Part shown: one piece after another, positions 1 through 8,178 of the stretch
Position numbering within the stretch: position 1 is the first letter of the stretch
Layout: each line of letters opens with the position of its first letter
Assembly: GCA_022709385.1 (NCBI GenBank)
Contig: JAKLIX010000001.1
Location: 186,001 to 250,000, forward strand
Length of the DNA: 64,000 bases
Direction of reading: 5' to 3'
Source of the DNA: Bacteroidota bacterium
Lineage (GTDB): Bacteria > Bacteroidota > Bacteroidia > Bacteroidales > CAIXZF01
The notes under the pieces: model-generated
Told to the model about the DNA's origin: nothing
The model's database searches: none
The model's input: the letters and a program-made list of their open reading frames with translations, nothing else
Position numbers and translations under genes: made by a program

Positions 1-225
1 CTGAACCTGACAGTGGCTGATGTGGATCTGACAGGATATGTCAATGCGATCGATGCCCTGATCACTGTCAGAAGATACGTGGAACTGATCAGCTCATATC
101 CTGCCGGAGACTGGATTTTTGAATCCGGGGTAGTCGTTGTTGCGGAAAATGCCACAGTCACCCGGGACCTTTACGGGCTTTGCGTGGGAGATGTGAACGG
201 TTCCTTCGCCAATCCTTCACCCTGA
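1..225 (+). CDS. C-terminal end of a dockerin-like surface protein (partial)
   Basis: The frame is open from the first base of the window to TGA at 223-225, so only the last 74 residues are seen. Near the start, DVDLTGYVNAIDAL resembles one calcium-binding half of a dockerin repeat, and CVGDVNGSF near the end could be the second D-x-N half. Dockerins normally anchor extracellular enzymes to cohesins; in Bacteroidota such repeats also sit near the C terminus of large secreted proteins. The catalytic or structural part lies to the left of the window, so function cannot be given. A degenerate Ca-binding repeat without a cohesin partner is equally possible. Confidence 0.6.
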   Translation: MNLTVADVDLTGYVNAIDALITVRRYVELISSYPAGDWIFESGVVVVAENATVTRDLYGLCVGDVNGSFANPSP

Positions 226-338
226 GAACCGGGGCTCTTGAATATGTCATCCTGTTCCTGAATAATAAAGACCCTATGGTTATTGATTTACCAATCAGGC
301 AAGGATGAAAAATGAATTACTCCTGCCTTTAGGAGGGG

Positions 339-371
339 AAAAAAAAGAGGCTGCCTCGTGATGAGACAGCC
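339..371 (-). terminator. Rho-independent terminator of rpsT
   Basis: A 9-bp stem (349-357 with 363-371, one mismatch) has a 5-nt loop. Read on the minus strand it is followed by a run of eight T (339-346). It lies 25 nt past the rpsT stop codon. Confidence 0.8.
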
Positions 372-395
372 CCCATGTGGATATTTTTTACGGGT

Positions 396-650
396 TCAGG
401 CCAGGTGGTTGACCTGGTTTGCGAGGCTGGATTTCAGGTTGGCGGCCTTGTTCTTGTGAATAATTCCTTTCTTGGCCAGTTTATCGATCAGGGAGGACAG
501 CGAGGGGAGCTTGCTGATGGCTTCGGTCTTGCTGGTGAGCCCGCGAAATTTCTTCACCGCATTCCGCATGGTGCGTGCATGATAACGGTTGAGCAGTCTT
601 CTTTTTTCGTTTGCCCTGATTCTTTTAAGGGCTGAAGGATGATTAGCCAT
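396..650 (-). CDS. rpsT: 30S ribosomal protein S20
   Basis: An 84-residue basic protein starting MANHPSALKRIRANEKRR, the typical S20 opening, followed by the three-helix pattern of alternating Lys/Arg and Ala/Ser/Leu. S20 binds 16S rRNA helices 9 and 44 and is a primary assembly protein of the small subunit. Length matches the family (about 84-90). It lies 22 nt downstream of tRNA-Glu on the same strand, shares that gene's promoter, and is followed by its own terminator, so the pair forms a small translation operon. Confidence 0.97.
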   Translation of the reverse strand: MANHPSALKRIRANEKRRLLNRYHARTMRNAVKKFRGLTSKTEAISKLPSLSSLIDKLAKKGIIHKNKAANLKSSLANQVNHLA

Positions 651-672
651 AATGCTGATATTGGTTTGCTTG

Positions 673-747
673 CAGTCCGTAGGGGATTCGAACCCCTGAT
701 TTCCAGGATGAAAACCTGGCGTCCTAGGCCAACTAGACGAACGGACC
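673..747 (-). tRNA. tRNA-Glu (anticodon TTC)
   Basis: The reverse complement folds as a tRNA. The acceptor arm is GGTCCGT with ACGGACT. The anticodon stem is CCAGG/CCTGG around loop TTTTCAT, giving anticodon TTC. The T arm is AGGGG-TTCGAAT-CCCCT. A terminal CCA is not encoded. It is transcribed toward rpsT from a clear promoter just upstream. Confidence 0.95.
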
Positions 748-765
748 GTTTCCCGTAAGGGAGTG

Positions 766-796
766 CAAAAGTACGACCATTTTTATTATCTGCAAA
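766..796 (-). promoter_or_regulatory. Bacteroidota-type promoter for tRNA-Glu and rpsT
   Basis: On the minus strand a -33 TTTG (796-793) is followed after exactly 19 nt by TACTTTTG (773-766), a perfect match to the Bacteroidetes -7 element TAnnTTTG. Transcription would begin about 10 nt before the mature tRNA. Confidence 0.75.
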
Positions 797-827
797 ATAT
801 TTTTACGAAAAAAGCCAGGATGAAGTC

Positions 828-1511
828 TTAGTCAGGATCGGCATTAAACCTGAATCCCAGCCTTTTTCCGGTCTTCAGCGGCATGTTCTCAATCGTGACC
901 TGCATCTCCGAAACAGTGACCAGCTTCATGTCATCATAAGGAGGTGTCAATAAGTCGAAATTAATGGAATACAGCATCGCTGACTCTACGATTTCCCTGA
1001 TGGAATTCACATTCAGCTCGGAAGTGGAAAAATTGTGGTACAATCTGCCAACCTCTCTTTTCCCTTCCAGGAAGTAGTGTTTTTCCCTGTTCACGAAGAT
1101 CCTGCCGATCATGTACCCCACATCGTTCATCCGGTTATATTTGAATGAATCCGCCAGAAAGTTAAAGATGGTGATCATGCCGCAGTACGAACGTTTGGCG
1201 TCTTCCCTGATGTAGGCAGTTTTCATCACCTCATGGTCACGCGAGAACTCGAAAATGTTGGTGTGCATCAGGAAGATGAGGACATCGCCCGCGAACTTCA
1301 TTTCTACCTCGAAGTCTGTTTTATCCCGGTATTCAAGGGATATTCTTTTGTCGGCCATATTGACCGCGTCCCTGTTCTCCTCCACAATCTCCCTGATCAC
1401 CTGCTTAAAAGTTTTAAATGCCTGCAGGGTGGTTTCGTAAATATCCTGCTTCAGGGTTCCCTTCCTGATGAGGGTTTCGATCAGGGCCGGAGTTTTTGCC
1501 GATGCATCCAT
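828..1511 (-). CDS. Conserved-type protein of unknown function, 227 aa
   Basis: I do not recognise a family. The ATG at 1511 (MDASAKTPALIETL) is preferred over an in-frame TTG five codons upstream. The protein is soluble, mixed alpha/beta in appearance, without signal peptide or membrane segment. It has an aromatic and charged middle (FEFSRDHEVMKTAYI, YCGMITIFNFLADSFKYN) and few cysteines. Its codon use matches the neighbouring genes, and a full open frame with a sensible stop argues that it is real. It is transcribed toward the tRNA-Glu/rpsT unit but sits upstream of that unit's own promoter, so it is probably monocistronic. Confidence 0.75.
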   Translation of the reverse strand: MDASAKTPALIETLIRKGTLKQDIYETTLQAFKTFKQVIREIVEENRDAVNMADKRISLEYRDKTDFEVEMKFAGDVLIFLMHTNIFEFSRDHEVMKTAYIREDAKRSYCGMITIFNFLADSFKYNRMNDVGYMIGRIFVNREKHYFLEGKREVGRLYHNFSTSELNVNSIREIVESAMLYSINFDLLTPPYDDMKLVTVSEMQVTIENMPLKTGKRLGFRFNADPD

Positions 1512-1635
1512 GATGGTTTCTTTCAATAAGCATCCAAATATACGGTCTTATGTTTAATTTCGGGACGGGGCTTTGTAAGGAAGCAAAAAAAGTACCGGGT
1601 ACTCAAACACATGCGATGCATCAATAGTTAATAAT

Positions 1636-3072
1636 ATGGATTCCAATGATTTTAATCATTATCTGCATGCTTTCTCTGACTGGATATCGGACTATGTGAA
1701 AGCAGTCGGCCATTATCCTGTCGGATCCCTGCTCAGGCCCGGCGACATCAGCAAACAGCTTCCGGACTCCCCGCCGGAACGGGGTGAGCCGATGGATGCG
1801 ATCTTCCGGGATTTTCTGGAGGTGATACTGCCAGGCATTACGCACTGGCAGCATCCTTCCTTCTTTGCATATTTCCCTGCCAGCAGGAGCGAACCTTCCA
1901 TCCTGGCAGAGATGCTCACAGCTGCCCTCGGGGCCCAGTGCATGTTGTGGTATACTTCGCCTGCCGCAGAAGAGCTGGAAGACAGAATGATGGCGTGGAT
2001 ACGCGACATGATTGGATTACCGCCTGATTTCACCGGTGTCATACAGGATACCGCATCCACCGCAACCCTCGTTTCCCTGCTCACGGCCAGGGAAAAAGCA
2101 AGTGGCCTGGCAATCAATCAAAGCGGGTTTTCAGGAAAGGAGAAATTCAGGATTTATACATCTGTTCAGGCCCATTCGTCGGTTGATAAAGCCATCAGAA
2201 TCACGGGTATCGGACATGATAACCTGGTGAAAATACCAGTGGATCATGATTTTGCCATGGATGTTGCTGCACTTGGGGCTGCGATCAGGGAAGACCTCGG
2301 TAAGGGCTTTCATCCGCTGGCAGTGGTAGCTACATTCGGGACCACAGGGTCCACGGCCATTGACCCGCTGGCAGAGATCGGGAGGATCGCCGGGCAATAC
2401 GGTTTATGGTATCATGTGGATGCCGCTTATGCCGGCGCAGCCCTCCTGCTTCCCGAATACAGGTTCCTGGCCAGGGGAATGGAGATGGCAGATACGATCG
2501 TATTCAATCCGCACAAATGGTTGTTTACCAATTTCGACTGCAGTGTATACCTGGTGAAAGATCCCGTTTCGCTGGTCAACACATTCAATATTATGCCAGA
2601 GTACCTGAAAACACCGGAGGACAGGTTGGTTAACAATTACCGTGACTGGGGAATCCAGCTCGGGAGAAGGTTCCGGGCGCTGAAGCTCTGGTTTGTCATT
2701 CGTTATTATGGACGCGAAGGCCTGCAGAAGATGCTGAGAGAACATATCGGTCATGCCCGGTGGCTGAGAGATGAGATTCTCAGGCACGAAGATTTCGAAC
2801 TCCTTGCCCCGGTTCTTTTCGGTCTGGTTTGTTTTCGTTTCAAACCTTCAGGGATCAGCGGTGAACAGGAACTGAACCGGATCAACCAGAAATTACTGCA
2901 TTCCCTGAATGATGGAGGTAAGATATTCATGACTCATACTGTTCTTGACGGGAAATACACACTCAGGCTTGTCGGAGGGAATACGGCCGTTACCAGGCAG
3001 TCGGTGGAAGCTGCGTGGGAGGAAATCACCCGCCAGGCGGCCATCGTGTACAAACAGTTTGATTCCTTATAG
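1636..3072 (+). CDS. PLP-dependent aromatic amino acid decarboxylase (group II)
   Basis: The 478-residue protein has the standard length and landmarks of group II decarboxylases acting on tryptophan, tyrosine, phenylalanine or DOPA. HPSFFAYFPA (about 73-82) forms part of the substrate pocket. His180 in VQAHSS should stack on the cofactor ring, and Asp262 in HVDAAY should bind the pyridine nitrogen. Lys294 in NPHKW is the Schiff-base lysine. The product would be an arylalkylamine such as tryptamine or tyramine plus CO2. The enzyme is cytoplasmic and normally a dimer. Substrate preference cannot be read from sequence here. The 3' end overlaps the convergent YdeI-type gene by 6 nt. Confidence 0.92.
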   Translation: MDSNDFNHYLHAFSDWISDYVKAVGHYPVGSLLRPGDISKQLPDSPPERGEPMDAIFRDFLEVILPGITHWQHPSFFAYFPASRSEPSILAEMLTAALGAQCMLWYTSPAAEELEDRMMAWIRDMIGLPPDFTGVIQDTASTATLVSLLTAREKASGLAINQSGFSGKEKFRIYTSVQAHSSVDKAIRITGIGHDNLVKIPVDHDFAMDVAALGAAIREDLGKGFHPLAVVATFGTTGSTAIDPLAEIGRIAGQYGLWYHVDAAYAGAALLLPEYRFLARGMEMADTIVFNPHKWLFTNFDCSVYLVKDPVSLVNTFNIMPEYLKTPEDRLVNNYRDWGIQLGRRFRALKLWFVIRYYGREGLQKMLREHIGHARWLRDEILRHEDFELLAPVLFGLVCFRFKPSGISGEQELNRINQKLLHSLNDGGKIFMTHTVLDGKYTLRLVGGNTAVTRQSVEAAWEEITRQAAIVYKQFDSL

Positions 3073-3651
3073 CGGTTTATCTCCGGCCCAGCTTCCGAAT
3101 CGTTTTCCTTCCGATGTTTTTTTCAGGAAATAATTCAGCCTTTGACGGAAAACCTCCGGTCTGGACCGGGCGTCATCGATAAAGGCTATCCGGATGCGCT
3201 GGTATGACTCAGGAAATGACAGATAATGATTCCACCTTTGTTGATCCCGGCGGATTTCATCCAGGATGTCATCCGGTATGATAAATTCCTTTAAGATACG
3301 TTTGTCAAAATCCTCAAAATGATGCCGGATGCTTTCGAGGCCGGCCTTTGTCATTTTTCCGCGGCTGAGCAGCATCCTGACCCTTTCCTTGTTCAGTTCC
3401 GACAGCCTGCTGTTTTTTCTCCTGGGTGAATAACGCTGGGCAGCGGCAGTGTCGTCGATGGTTTTCATGGTGCTGTCGATCCAGCCGAAACAGAGCGCTT
3501 CCTCCACGGCTGCGGCATATGGAATACAGGGTAAACCGCTGATTTTTTTGTGATAAACCAGCCAGATCTCTGATTTGACGGCATGGTTGACTTCCAGCCA
3601 CTGCCGCCATGCTTCCCTGTTGCGGACGAATAAAGTTTCTCCGAGTTTCAT
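3067..3651 (-). CDS. YdeI/OmpD-associated family protein
   Basis: A 194-residue protein with the family pattern: an N-terminal FVRNREAWRQWLEVNHAVKSEIWLVYHKK segment, then EEALCFGWIDST and the QRYSPRRKNSRLSELNKER motif, with an alpha-helical tail. Family members are small cytoplasmic proteins linked by name to bacteriocin or peptide resistance in enterobacteria; the biochemical role is not settled. No signal peptide is seen. The gene converges on the decarboxylase with a 6-nt overlap of stop regions, so the two transcripts share their 3' ends. Confidence 0.88.
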   Translation of the reverse strand: MKLGETLFVRNREAWRQWLEVNHAVKSEIWLVYHKKISGLPCIPYAAAVEEALCFGWIDSTMKTIDDTAAAQRYSPRRKNSRLSELNKERVRMLLSRGKMTKAGLESIRHHFEDFDKRILKEFIIPDDILDEIRRDQQRWNHYLSFPESYQRIRIAFIDDARSRPEVFRQRLNYFLKKTSEGKRFGSWAGDKPL

Positions 3652-3842
3652 GAATTCTTTTAATACCGCACCCTTTGAGAATCCGTTTTTCGCGAACCCG
3701 TTCCGTGCCGGTAACTTTTACAAATTATACTCATACTTGACAGGTTTTCGAATGCAAAGCTGTTTAGTAGGAGTAATGCCGTACACCCCTGGGTCGTAAT
3801 TTTCACGCAAACTCATTCCGTGTCGGTATAAATGAACCGGGT

Positions 3843-4145
3843 TTATTTTTTTCTTCGCATCCGGTTGCCTCCAAGCAGGCCCCAGCCGCCGCTTCCGATC
3901 AAAAAACCAAAAGCATACCAGGCCCCGTTGTTGTTCTGGGCATAAACGGTGAAATCATCGCGGAACAACATCAGCACCAGGTCGACGGGCGCAATGATGC
4001 CATGCCACAACCCGCCCCAGAATCCATAGGTGTGGCCCTGCAGGCAGGCATCCACGCTTTCTTTGTTGGCACAGGAGGAAAGCAGGCATAACAAAACAAG
4101 GACCGTTGCCATCCCGGCCAGTCTTGATACAGGATTTGTCTTCAT
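3843..4145 (-). CDS. Small putative lipoprotein, unknown function
   Basis: The chosen ATG (4145) gives 100 residues. It starts with a lipoprotein signal peptide (MKTNPVSRLAGMATVLVLLCLLSSC) with lipobox LSSC. A tryptophan- and glycine-rich stretch (YGFWGGLWHGIIAPVDLVLMLF) and a second hydrophobic segment ending GGWGLLGG follow, then the basic tail RMRRKK. Upstream in-frame codons would put 35 extra residues before the signal, which is unlikely. A TATCTTCG box about 10 nt upstream fits a -7 element. The lipid anchor plus membrane segment suggests an inner-membrane or periplasmic location. No function is assigned. It is divergent from the T9SS protein at 4251. Confidence 0.65.
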   Translation of the reverse strand: MKTNPVSRLAGMATVLVLLCLLSSCANKESVDACLQGHTYGFWGGLWHGIIAPVDLVLMLFRDDFTVYAQNNNGAWYAFGFLIGSGGWGLLGGNRMRRKK

Positions 4146-4181
4146 CCTAATTTTTTTGTGCGAAGATACGGGTTTCTGAAC

Positions 4182-4211
4182 TTGCATTATTCCTTGTTTT
4201 GTTGTATCTTG
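4182..4211 (+). promoter_or_regulatory. Likely promoter of the fibronectin/PKD T9SS protein
   Basis: TTG at 4182-4184 and TATCTTG at 4205-4211 are separated by 20 nt, close to the TTTG / TAnnTTTG pattern. The ATG of the next gene lies 40 nt downstream. Confidence 0.45.
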
Positions 4212-4250
4212 CAAGGTTTTTTTATCGGTAAGAACAAAAAAATCAAACAA

Positions 4251-5441
4251 ATGAAATCAGGAGCGATTACATCATTCATATTGGCTGTACTCACAGTCAC
4301 CCTGGCAGGGCTTCACACAGCCCGTTCCCAGAATACCTGCCCGGCTCCGGCCGGACTGACCGTCAGCGGCATCACTGCCACCAGCGCGCATCTGAGCTGG
4401 AACCCGACGGGTGCCACAGCCTATCAGTTGAGTTATTGTCCGGCAGGATATCCTTCGTGGCAGTCATTTACCGTGACCACTCCCGGTAAAACCATCCAGG
4501 GTCTGATGCCCAATACACAGTATTCTTGGTTGGTCCGCAGTGTATGCGCCGGTCCGGCCACCAACCTGATGAACACCGGCCCCTGGTCGGTGATCGGCTA
4601 TTTTACCACCCTTGCTCCCCAGCCGGCCTGTCATGCTTCCTTTGTTTTTACCATGTTACCCAATCCGACCCCGGCTACGGGTTTTGGTGTGCAGTTCACC
4701 AGCACATCCACGGGAGTGAACAATACCACCCAGTATCTCTGGGATTTCGGCGACGGTTTCAGCGCAACCCAGCAGCATCCGGTACATTATTATTACCAGG
4801 CCGGGACCTATACGGTTTGCCTGGCCATTACCACCCTGTTTTCCAATAACACCTCCCTTACCTGTACCGACACCTTCTGCCAGACCATCGTCATCCCGCC
4901 TTTAAATACCTGCCCGGTACCGGTCAACCTCACCGCCTTTAACCTCACTGACCATTCCGCCACACTGGAGTGGTCGGCCACGGGTGCCGTCAAGTACCAG
5001 GTCAGGTACCGCAAACTCATGACCAATGCCAACAGCCCCTGGATCACCCTGAATGCCCTGGTCAACACCCTCAGCCTGAATAACCTTCTTCCCGCCTCTC
5101 CCTATGAATGGCAGGTCCGCGCTTTCTGTGGAAGTTCATCCAATACCCTGGTCATCAGTCCGTGGTCTCCCTCCTCACTGTTCAACACCCTGGCCAGTCC
5201 GGTTAATCCGGTGTTATACGGCCAGGAATTTGAATACTACTGCGAAGGAACAGCATCTGCCGTGGCGGGACTGGAAGTTTTCGACCTGACAGGGATGCTG
5301 GTGTACAATGCCATGGTCAATCTACAGCCGGGTATAAATACCATTGACCTCAGTGCACCCGCACTCAGAAACGGCATCTACCTGATCCGTATCAACGAGG
5401 GTTCTCAAGGCAAGACAATGAAAATCAGTATTGTAAGGTAG
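4251..5441 (+). CDS. Secreted FnIII-PKD-FnIII protein with T9SS C-terminal domain
   Basis: The ATG at 4251 starts a classical signal peptide (MKSGAITSFILAVLTVTLAGLHTARSQ). The 396-residue protein then holds a fibronectin III domain (about 30-120), a PKD domain with the hallmark YLWDFGDG (about 135-215), and a second fibronectin III domain (about 220-315). The last 80 residues are a type A T9SS sorting domain ending in NGIYLIRINEGSQGKTMKISIVR. Such proteins are exported through the type IX system and attached to, or released from, the outer membrane. No enzymatic domain is visible, so an adhesive or scaffold role is inferred. Upstream in-frame codons would bury the signal peptide and were rejected. 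Confidence 0.88.
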   Translation: MKSGAITSFILAVLTVTLAGLHTARSQNTCPAPAGLTVSGITATSAHLSWNPTGATAYQLSYCPAGYPSWQSFTVTTPGKTIQGLMPNTQYSWLVRSVCAGPATNLMNTGPWSVIGYFTTLAPQPACHASFVFTMLPNPTPATGFGVQFTSTSTGVNNTTQYLWDFGDGFSATQQHPVHYYYQAGTYTVCLAITTLFSNNTSLTCTDTFCQTIVIPPLNTCPVPVNLTAFNLTDHSATLEWSATGAVKYQVRYRKLMTNANSPWITLNALVNTLSLNNLLPASPYEWQVRAFCGSSSNTLVISPWSPSSLFNTLASPVNPVLYGQEFEYYCEGTASAVAGLEVFDLTGMLVYNAMVNLQPGINTIDLSAPALRNGIYLIRINEGSQGKTMKISIVR

Positions 5442-5576
5442 AAATTTCGTGGTTTAACCTTATTCCCGCGCGCAAACCGGCACGGGCAAGAAATACGTAA
5501 TTCGCCGTTTTTTTTTGACATTGCGCCTGCTGTCGGGTGTGGATTAATTTTTTTATCAATTTTCTGGTAGTATAAA

Positions 5577-5601
5577 AACATTTCGTAATTTTGCGAAACA
5601 T
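5577..5601 (+). promoter_or_regulatory. ArsR-operon promoter with embedded operator
   Basis: A perfect -7 element TAATTTTG (5586-5593) lies exactly between the arms of an inverted repeat, TTTCG (5581-5585) and CGAAA (5594-5598). The arms extend imperfectly to ACATTTCG and CGAAACAT. A repressor on this palindrome would block RNA polymerase, the expected arrangement for an autoregulating ArsR. The first ATG of the operon is 30 nt downstream. Confidence 0.6.
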
Positions 5602-5623
5602 AAAAACATTAATACATCGTAAC

Positions 5624-5866
5624 ATGGAAATCAAGATTCTCGGGCCCGGGTGTCCGAACTGTAAAAGATTGGAAAGGGAGACCCTGAATGCACTGGCATC
5701 GCTGAACATTGCAGCTGATGTGGAAAAAGTGGAAGACATGATGCAGATCATGTCTTATGGCATCATGCGCACTCCCGGACTGGTGATTAACGGCAAAGTG
5801 GTGCTGAGCGGCCGATTGCCTTCGGCCCCCGAACTACAGGAGATATTGTTAAAATACGCTGACTGA
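5624..5866 (+). CDS. Small thioredoxin-fold redox protein of the ars operon
   Basis: An 80-residue protein with the active-site motif CPNC (residues 10-13: GPGCPNCKRL) and a cis-proline loop (TPGLVINGKVV). This is the minimal thioredoxin/glutaredoxin fold family (TM0996/MTH895-like). These proteins are often encoded beside ArsR and YraQ/ArsP-type permeases, where they are thought to pass electrons or metalloid thiols. The ATG at 5624 was chosen because upstream codons fall inside the operator region. It is the first gene of the ArsR operon and ends 1 nt before arsR begins, so translation is coupled. Its precise substrate is unknown. Confidence 0.85.
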   Translation: MEIKILGPGCPNCKRLERETLNALASLNIAADVEKVEDMMQIMSYGIMRTPGLVINGKVVLSGRLPSAPELQEILLKYAD

Positions 5867-5867
5867 G

Positions 5868-6197
5868 ATGCCAAAGCCTTCATTCACAGAGCAGCAGAAA
5901 CAAATTGCCGGCATTGCCAAGGCACTGAGCCATCCCGCACGGGTCTATATCCTTCAGAAACTGCACAGCATGAATGCATGCTGTACCAGCGGGGAGATGA
6001 TAGGGGATATTCCGATCGCCCGCTCCACCCTTTCGCAGCACCTGAAAGAACTCAAGTATGCCGGACTGATACAGGGCGAGATCGAACCGCCCATGATCAA
6101 ATACTGTATTAACAAGGAAAACTGGGAAATCACCAGGAAGATCATCAATGAATTTTTTAAACCGGCTCAACAAAATACCGGTGATTGCAAACCTTAA
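5868..6197 (+). CDS. arsR: ArsR/SmtB-family transcriptional repressor
   Basis: A 109-residue winged-helix protein with the usual ALSHPARVYILQKL opening helix and the recognition segment ARSTLSQHLKELKYAGLI (about 51-68), followed by a beta-wing. Cysteines sit in the NACCTSGEM segment before the recognition helix and near the C terminus (GDCKP), so a thiol ligand set for As(III), Sb(III) or a soft metal is plausible, although the classical ELCVCDL motif is absent. It is second in the operon and probably represses from the palindrome at 5581-5598; inducer binding would release it. Context, with arsenical permeases downstream and arsC/acr3 nearby, supports arsenic sensing. Confidence 0.9.
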   Translation: MPKPSFTEQQKQIAGIAKALSHPARVYILQKLHSMNACCTSGEMIGDIPIARSTLSQHLKELKYAGLIQGEIEPPMIKYCINKENWEITRKIINEFFKPAQQNTGDCKP

Positions 6198-6278
6198 CAA
6201 CATGCCGGACAAGTCGGATATTTAGCGCTTCACGGCGGTTGCAGCCAGTAAATAATCAATCAATTCAATATTTTAGAA

Positions 6279-6833
6279 ATGACCAATCGTATTTTAATTT
6301 TGAGTTCAATGCTGTTTATCAGCGTGTTAATAACAACATCCTGCCATTCCTCGTCCGACGGCCCTGCCAATGACCAAAGTCCTCAGAAGGAAGCTTCGGC
6401 CATGCCTGATTCAGTGGCAATGCCCGCAGCGCCTCAGGCGAAGGAAAGTACATCGGAAGATACTACAAAGAACACGGCAGTTGCCGGAACAAGCTTGCCC
6501 GTGGTTTCTGTATACAACTTTCACCTAACCAATCGTTGTGCCTCCTGCATAGCCATCGAGGAAGCCACAGCCAAAACACTGGAGTTGTATTTCGGCGACG
6601 AGCTGAAAAAAGGGCGGATAAAAAGATATGTCCTGAATGTTGACGATAAGAAGAACAAGAAAGTCAGCGAGAAGTTCCAGGCTTTCGGATCCGGTATTTT
6701 TCTGAACCGTTCCTTTAAAGGAGAAGAAGTCAGCGTTGATCTCACAGGCGACGGATTCAGATATGCAAAAAACAAAGAAGAAAAATTCATAGAAATTCTG
6801 AAGGATAACATTTCAGGTTTGCTGAAGCCATAG
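6279..6833 (+). CDS. ArsF-like lipoprotein with CxxC motif
   Basis: A 184-residue protein with a lipoprotein signal (lipobox TTSC, Cys22), a Ser/Pro/Glu-rich linker (about 23-72) and a thioredoxin-like domain. The domain starts VYNFHLTNRCASC with the CxxC at 87-90. The same FHLT-R-C-x-x-C start occurs in the next gene, so the two are paralogues. Proteins of this type beside ArsG permeases are annotated as the ArsF-family subunit of a nitrophenyl-arsenical reductase; that name rests on gene neighbourhood and I transfer it with caution. The lipid anchor places the redox domain in the periplasm or on a membrane face. It lies 81 nt after arsR and may be in the same operon. Confidence 0.72.
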   Translation: MTNRILILSSMLFISVLITTSCHSSSDGPANDQSPQKEASAMPDSVAMPAAPQAKESTSEDTTKNTAVAGTSLPVVSVYNFHLTNRCASCIAIEEATAKTLELYFGDELKKGRIKRYVLNVDDKKNKKVSEKFQAFGSGIFLNRSFKGEEVSVDLTGDGFRYAKNKEEKFIEILKDNISGLLKP

Positions 6834-7021
6834 CATGTTGAACGATTGCGAAACCAATCCGCTTAACAGGCATTAAACTCACAAGGAATGAGTTTGTGAG
6901 AAAATTGCGATCCAGGTGTGTACGGCAATGCTCATATTAAACAGATTTGCATTGGCAAACCTATCAAGCATGAGCAACATTATAATATTACCAATTAAGC
7001 ATACGAATAAAACCCATTATT

Positions 7022-7456
7022 ATGAAAAGCTGTTTTATCACATTGTTACTGATGTTCCTTGCGGGAATGTCCATGGGTCAGGACAGGGACAGTATTACAC
7101 ATGCTGACAATATCCCTGCTGAACTGAAATTACAGGTCTATTATTTTCACCTTACTCACAGGTGTAATACCTGCTCCACCATAGAGTCTGAACTCAGGAG
7201 GGCGATCCTTGAGCATTTCAAAGCCGAACTGGACGAAGGAATCTTGCGACTGGCTTCCATTGATTGTGAATTATCTGAGAATGAAGCACTTGCAAAAGAA
7301 TATGATGCCTATGGGGCGACGCTGGCCTTCACATCTTACAGAGAGGGGAAAGTTGCGAAAAAAACCGACCTGACCAACTGGGCGTTTTCAAACATTAAAA
7401 ATCCGGAATCATTCAGGAACGGGATCGTAACAAAGATCATGGAACTAATTAAGTAG
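7022..7456 (+). CDS. ArsF-like secreted thioredoxin-fold protein
   Basis: A 144-residue protein with a short signal peptide (MKSCFITLLLMFLAGMSMGQ) followed by a domain beginning VYYFHLTHRCNTC, CxxC at 48-51. It is a paralogue of the lipoprotein at 6279 without the lipid anchor and linker. It ends 6 nt before the ArsG-like permease, so the two are almost certainly cotranscribed and probably work together. Known ArsEFG-type systems reduce nitroaromatic arsenicals and export the trivalent product; whether that chemistry applies here is inference. Confidence 0.75.
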   Translation: MKSCFITLLLMFLAGMSMGQDRDSITHADNIPAELKLQVYYFHLTHRCNTCSTIESELRRAILEHFKAELDEGILRLASIDCELSENEALAKEYDAYGATLAFTSYREGKVAKKTDLTNWAFSNIKNPESFRNGIVTKIMELIK

Positions 7457-7462
7457 CAAGCG

Positions 7463-8167
7463 ATGGAAATACTGAATCAGTGGTTAGAGGGGAGCAATCT
7501 TCCCTTTTTGTCGGCTTTCATCCTGGGTATCATGACGGCGATCAGTCCCTGTCCGCTTGCAACCAATATTACGGCAATCGGGTTTATCAGCCGTGAAATT
7601 GAGCACCGCAGGAAGATATTCCATAACGGATTATGGTATACCCTGGGCCGGGCGGTAAGTTACACTGCTTTGGGAGTGATCCTGTATTTCGGGGCGAATA
7701 CCTTTCACCTGGCCCGTTTTTTCCAGGCCAATGGTGAAAAAGTACTTGGTCCCCTGCTCATCATTGTGGGTATCCTGATGCTCGACATCCTTCATATCAA
7801 TTTTCCCGGACTTCGAAGATTATCTTCCGGACTTGAAAAGCCTGAGCGGAAAAACAACTGGTGGAGTGCCTTTTTACTGGGAGTGGTTTTTGCGCTTGCC
7901 TTCTGTCCGTATAGCGGTGTATTGTATTTTGGGATGTTGATTCCCCTGACAATCAGCAGCACTTCCGGTTTGGTTCTGCCGGCCGTTTTCGCACTTGCCA
8001 CCGGTTTACCGGTCATCATTACGGCATGGTTACTTGCTTTTTCAATTTCGAGTGTCGGAAGTTTTTACAATAAGGTCAAGCTTTTTGAAAAATGGTTCCG
8101 TCGGGTTGTCGCGGTTCTATTTATACTGGTGGGTTGTTACTACATCTTCATATACTATATTGATTGA
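7463..8167 (+). CDS. ArsG-like permease (DsbD/CcdA-type membrane protein)
   Basis: A 234-residue integral membrane protein with six hydrophobic helices in two repeats. Each repeat carries a Cys-Pro motif near a helix start (ISPCPL with Cys30, and FCPYSGVLYFG), the arrangement of the DsbD/CcdA/sulfite-exporter superfamily in which the cysteines pass electrons or carry the cargo. The combination with CxxC partner proteins directly upstream and an ArsR gene fits the ArsG family, proposed exporter of trivalent aromatic arsenicals. A general thiol-electron carrier delivering reducing power to the two periplasmic CxxC proteins is the alternative reading. Confidence 0.78.
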   Translation: MEILNQWLEGSNLPFLSAFILGIMTAISPCPLATNITAIGFISREIEHRRKIFHNGLWYTLGRAVSYTALGVILYFGANTFHLARFFQANGEKVLGPLLIIVGILMLDILHINFPGLRRLSSGLEKPERKNNWWSAFLLGVVFALAFCPYSGVLYFGMLIPLTISSTSGLVLPAVFALATGLPVIITAWLLAFSISSVGSFYNKVKLFEKWFRRVVAVLFILVGCYYIFIYYID

Positions 8168-8178
8168 TTCATAGAATC

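Noticed and set aside
3699..3833. Two similar segments (CGTTCCGTGCCGGTAAC and CATTCCGTGTCGGTATAA) in the gap before the small lipoprotein
   Set aside because: The match is short and imperfect, without a hairpin or start-codon relation; likely chance.
4158..4250. Upstream extension of the T9SS protein
   Set aside because: It would place about 31 residues in front of a good signal peptide and run through the promoter.
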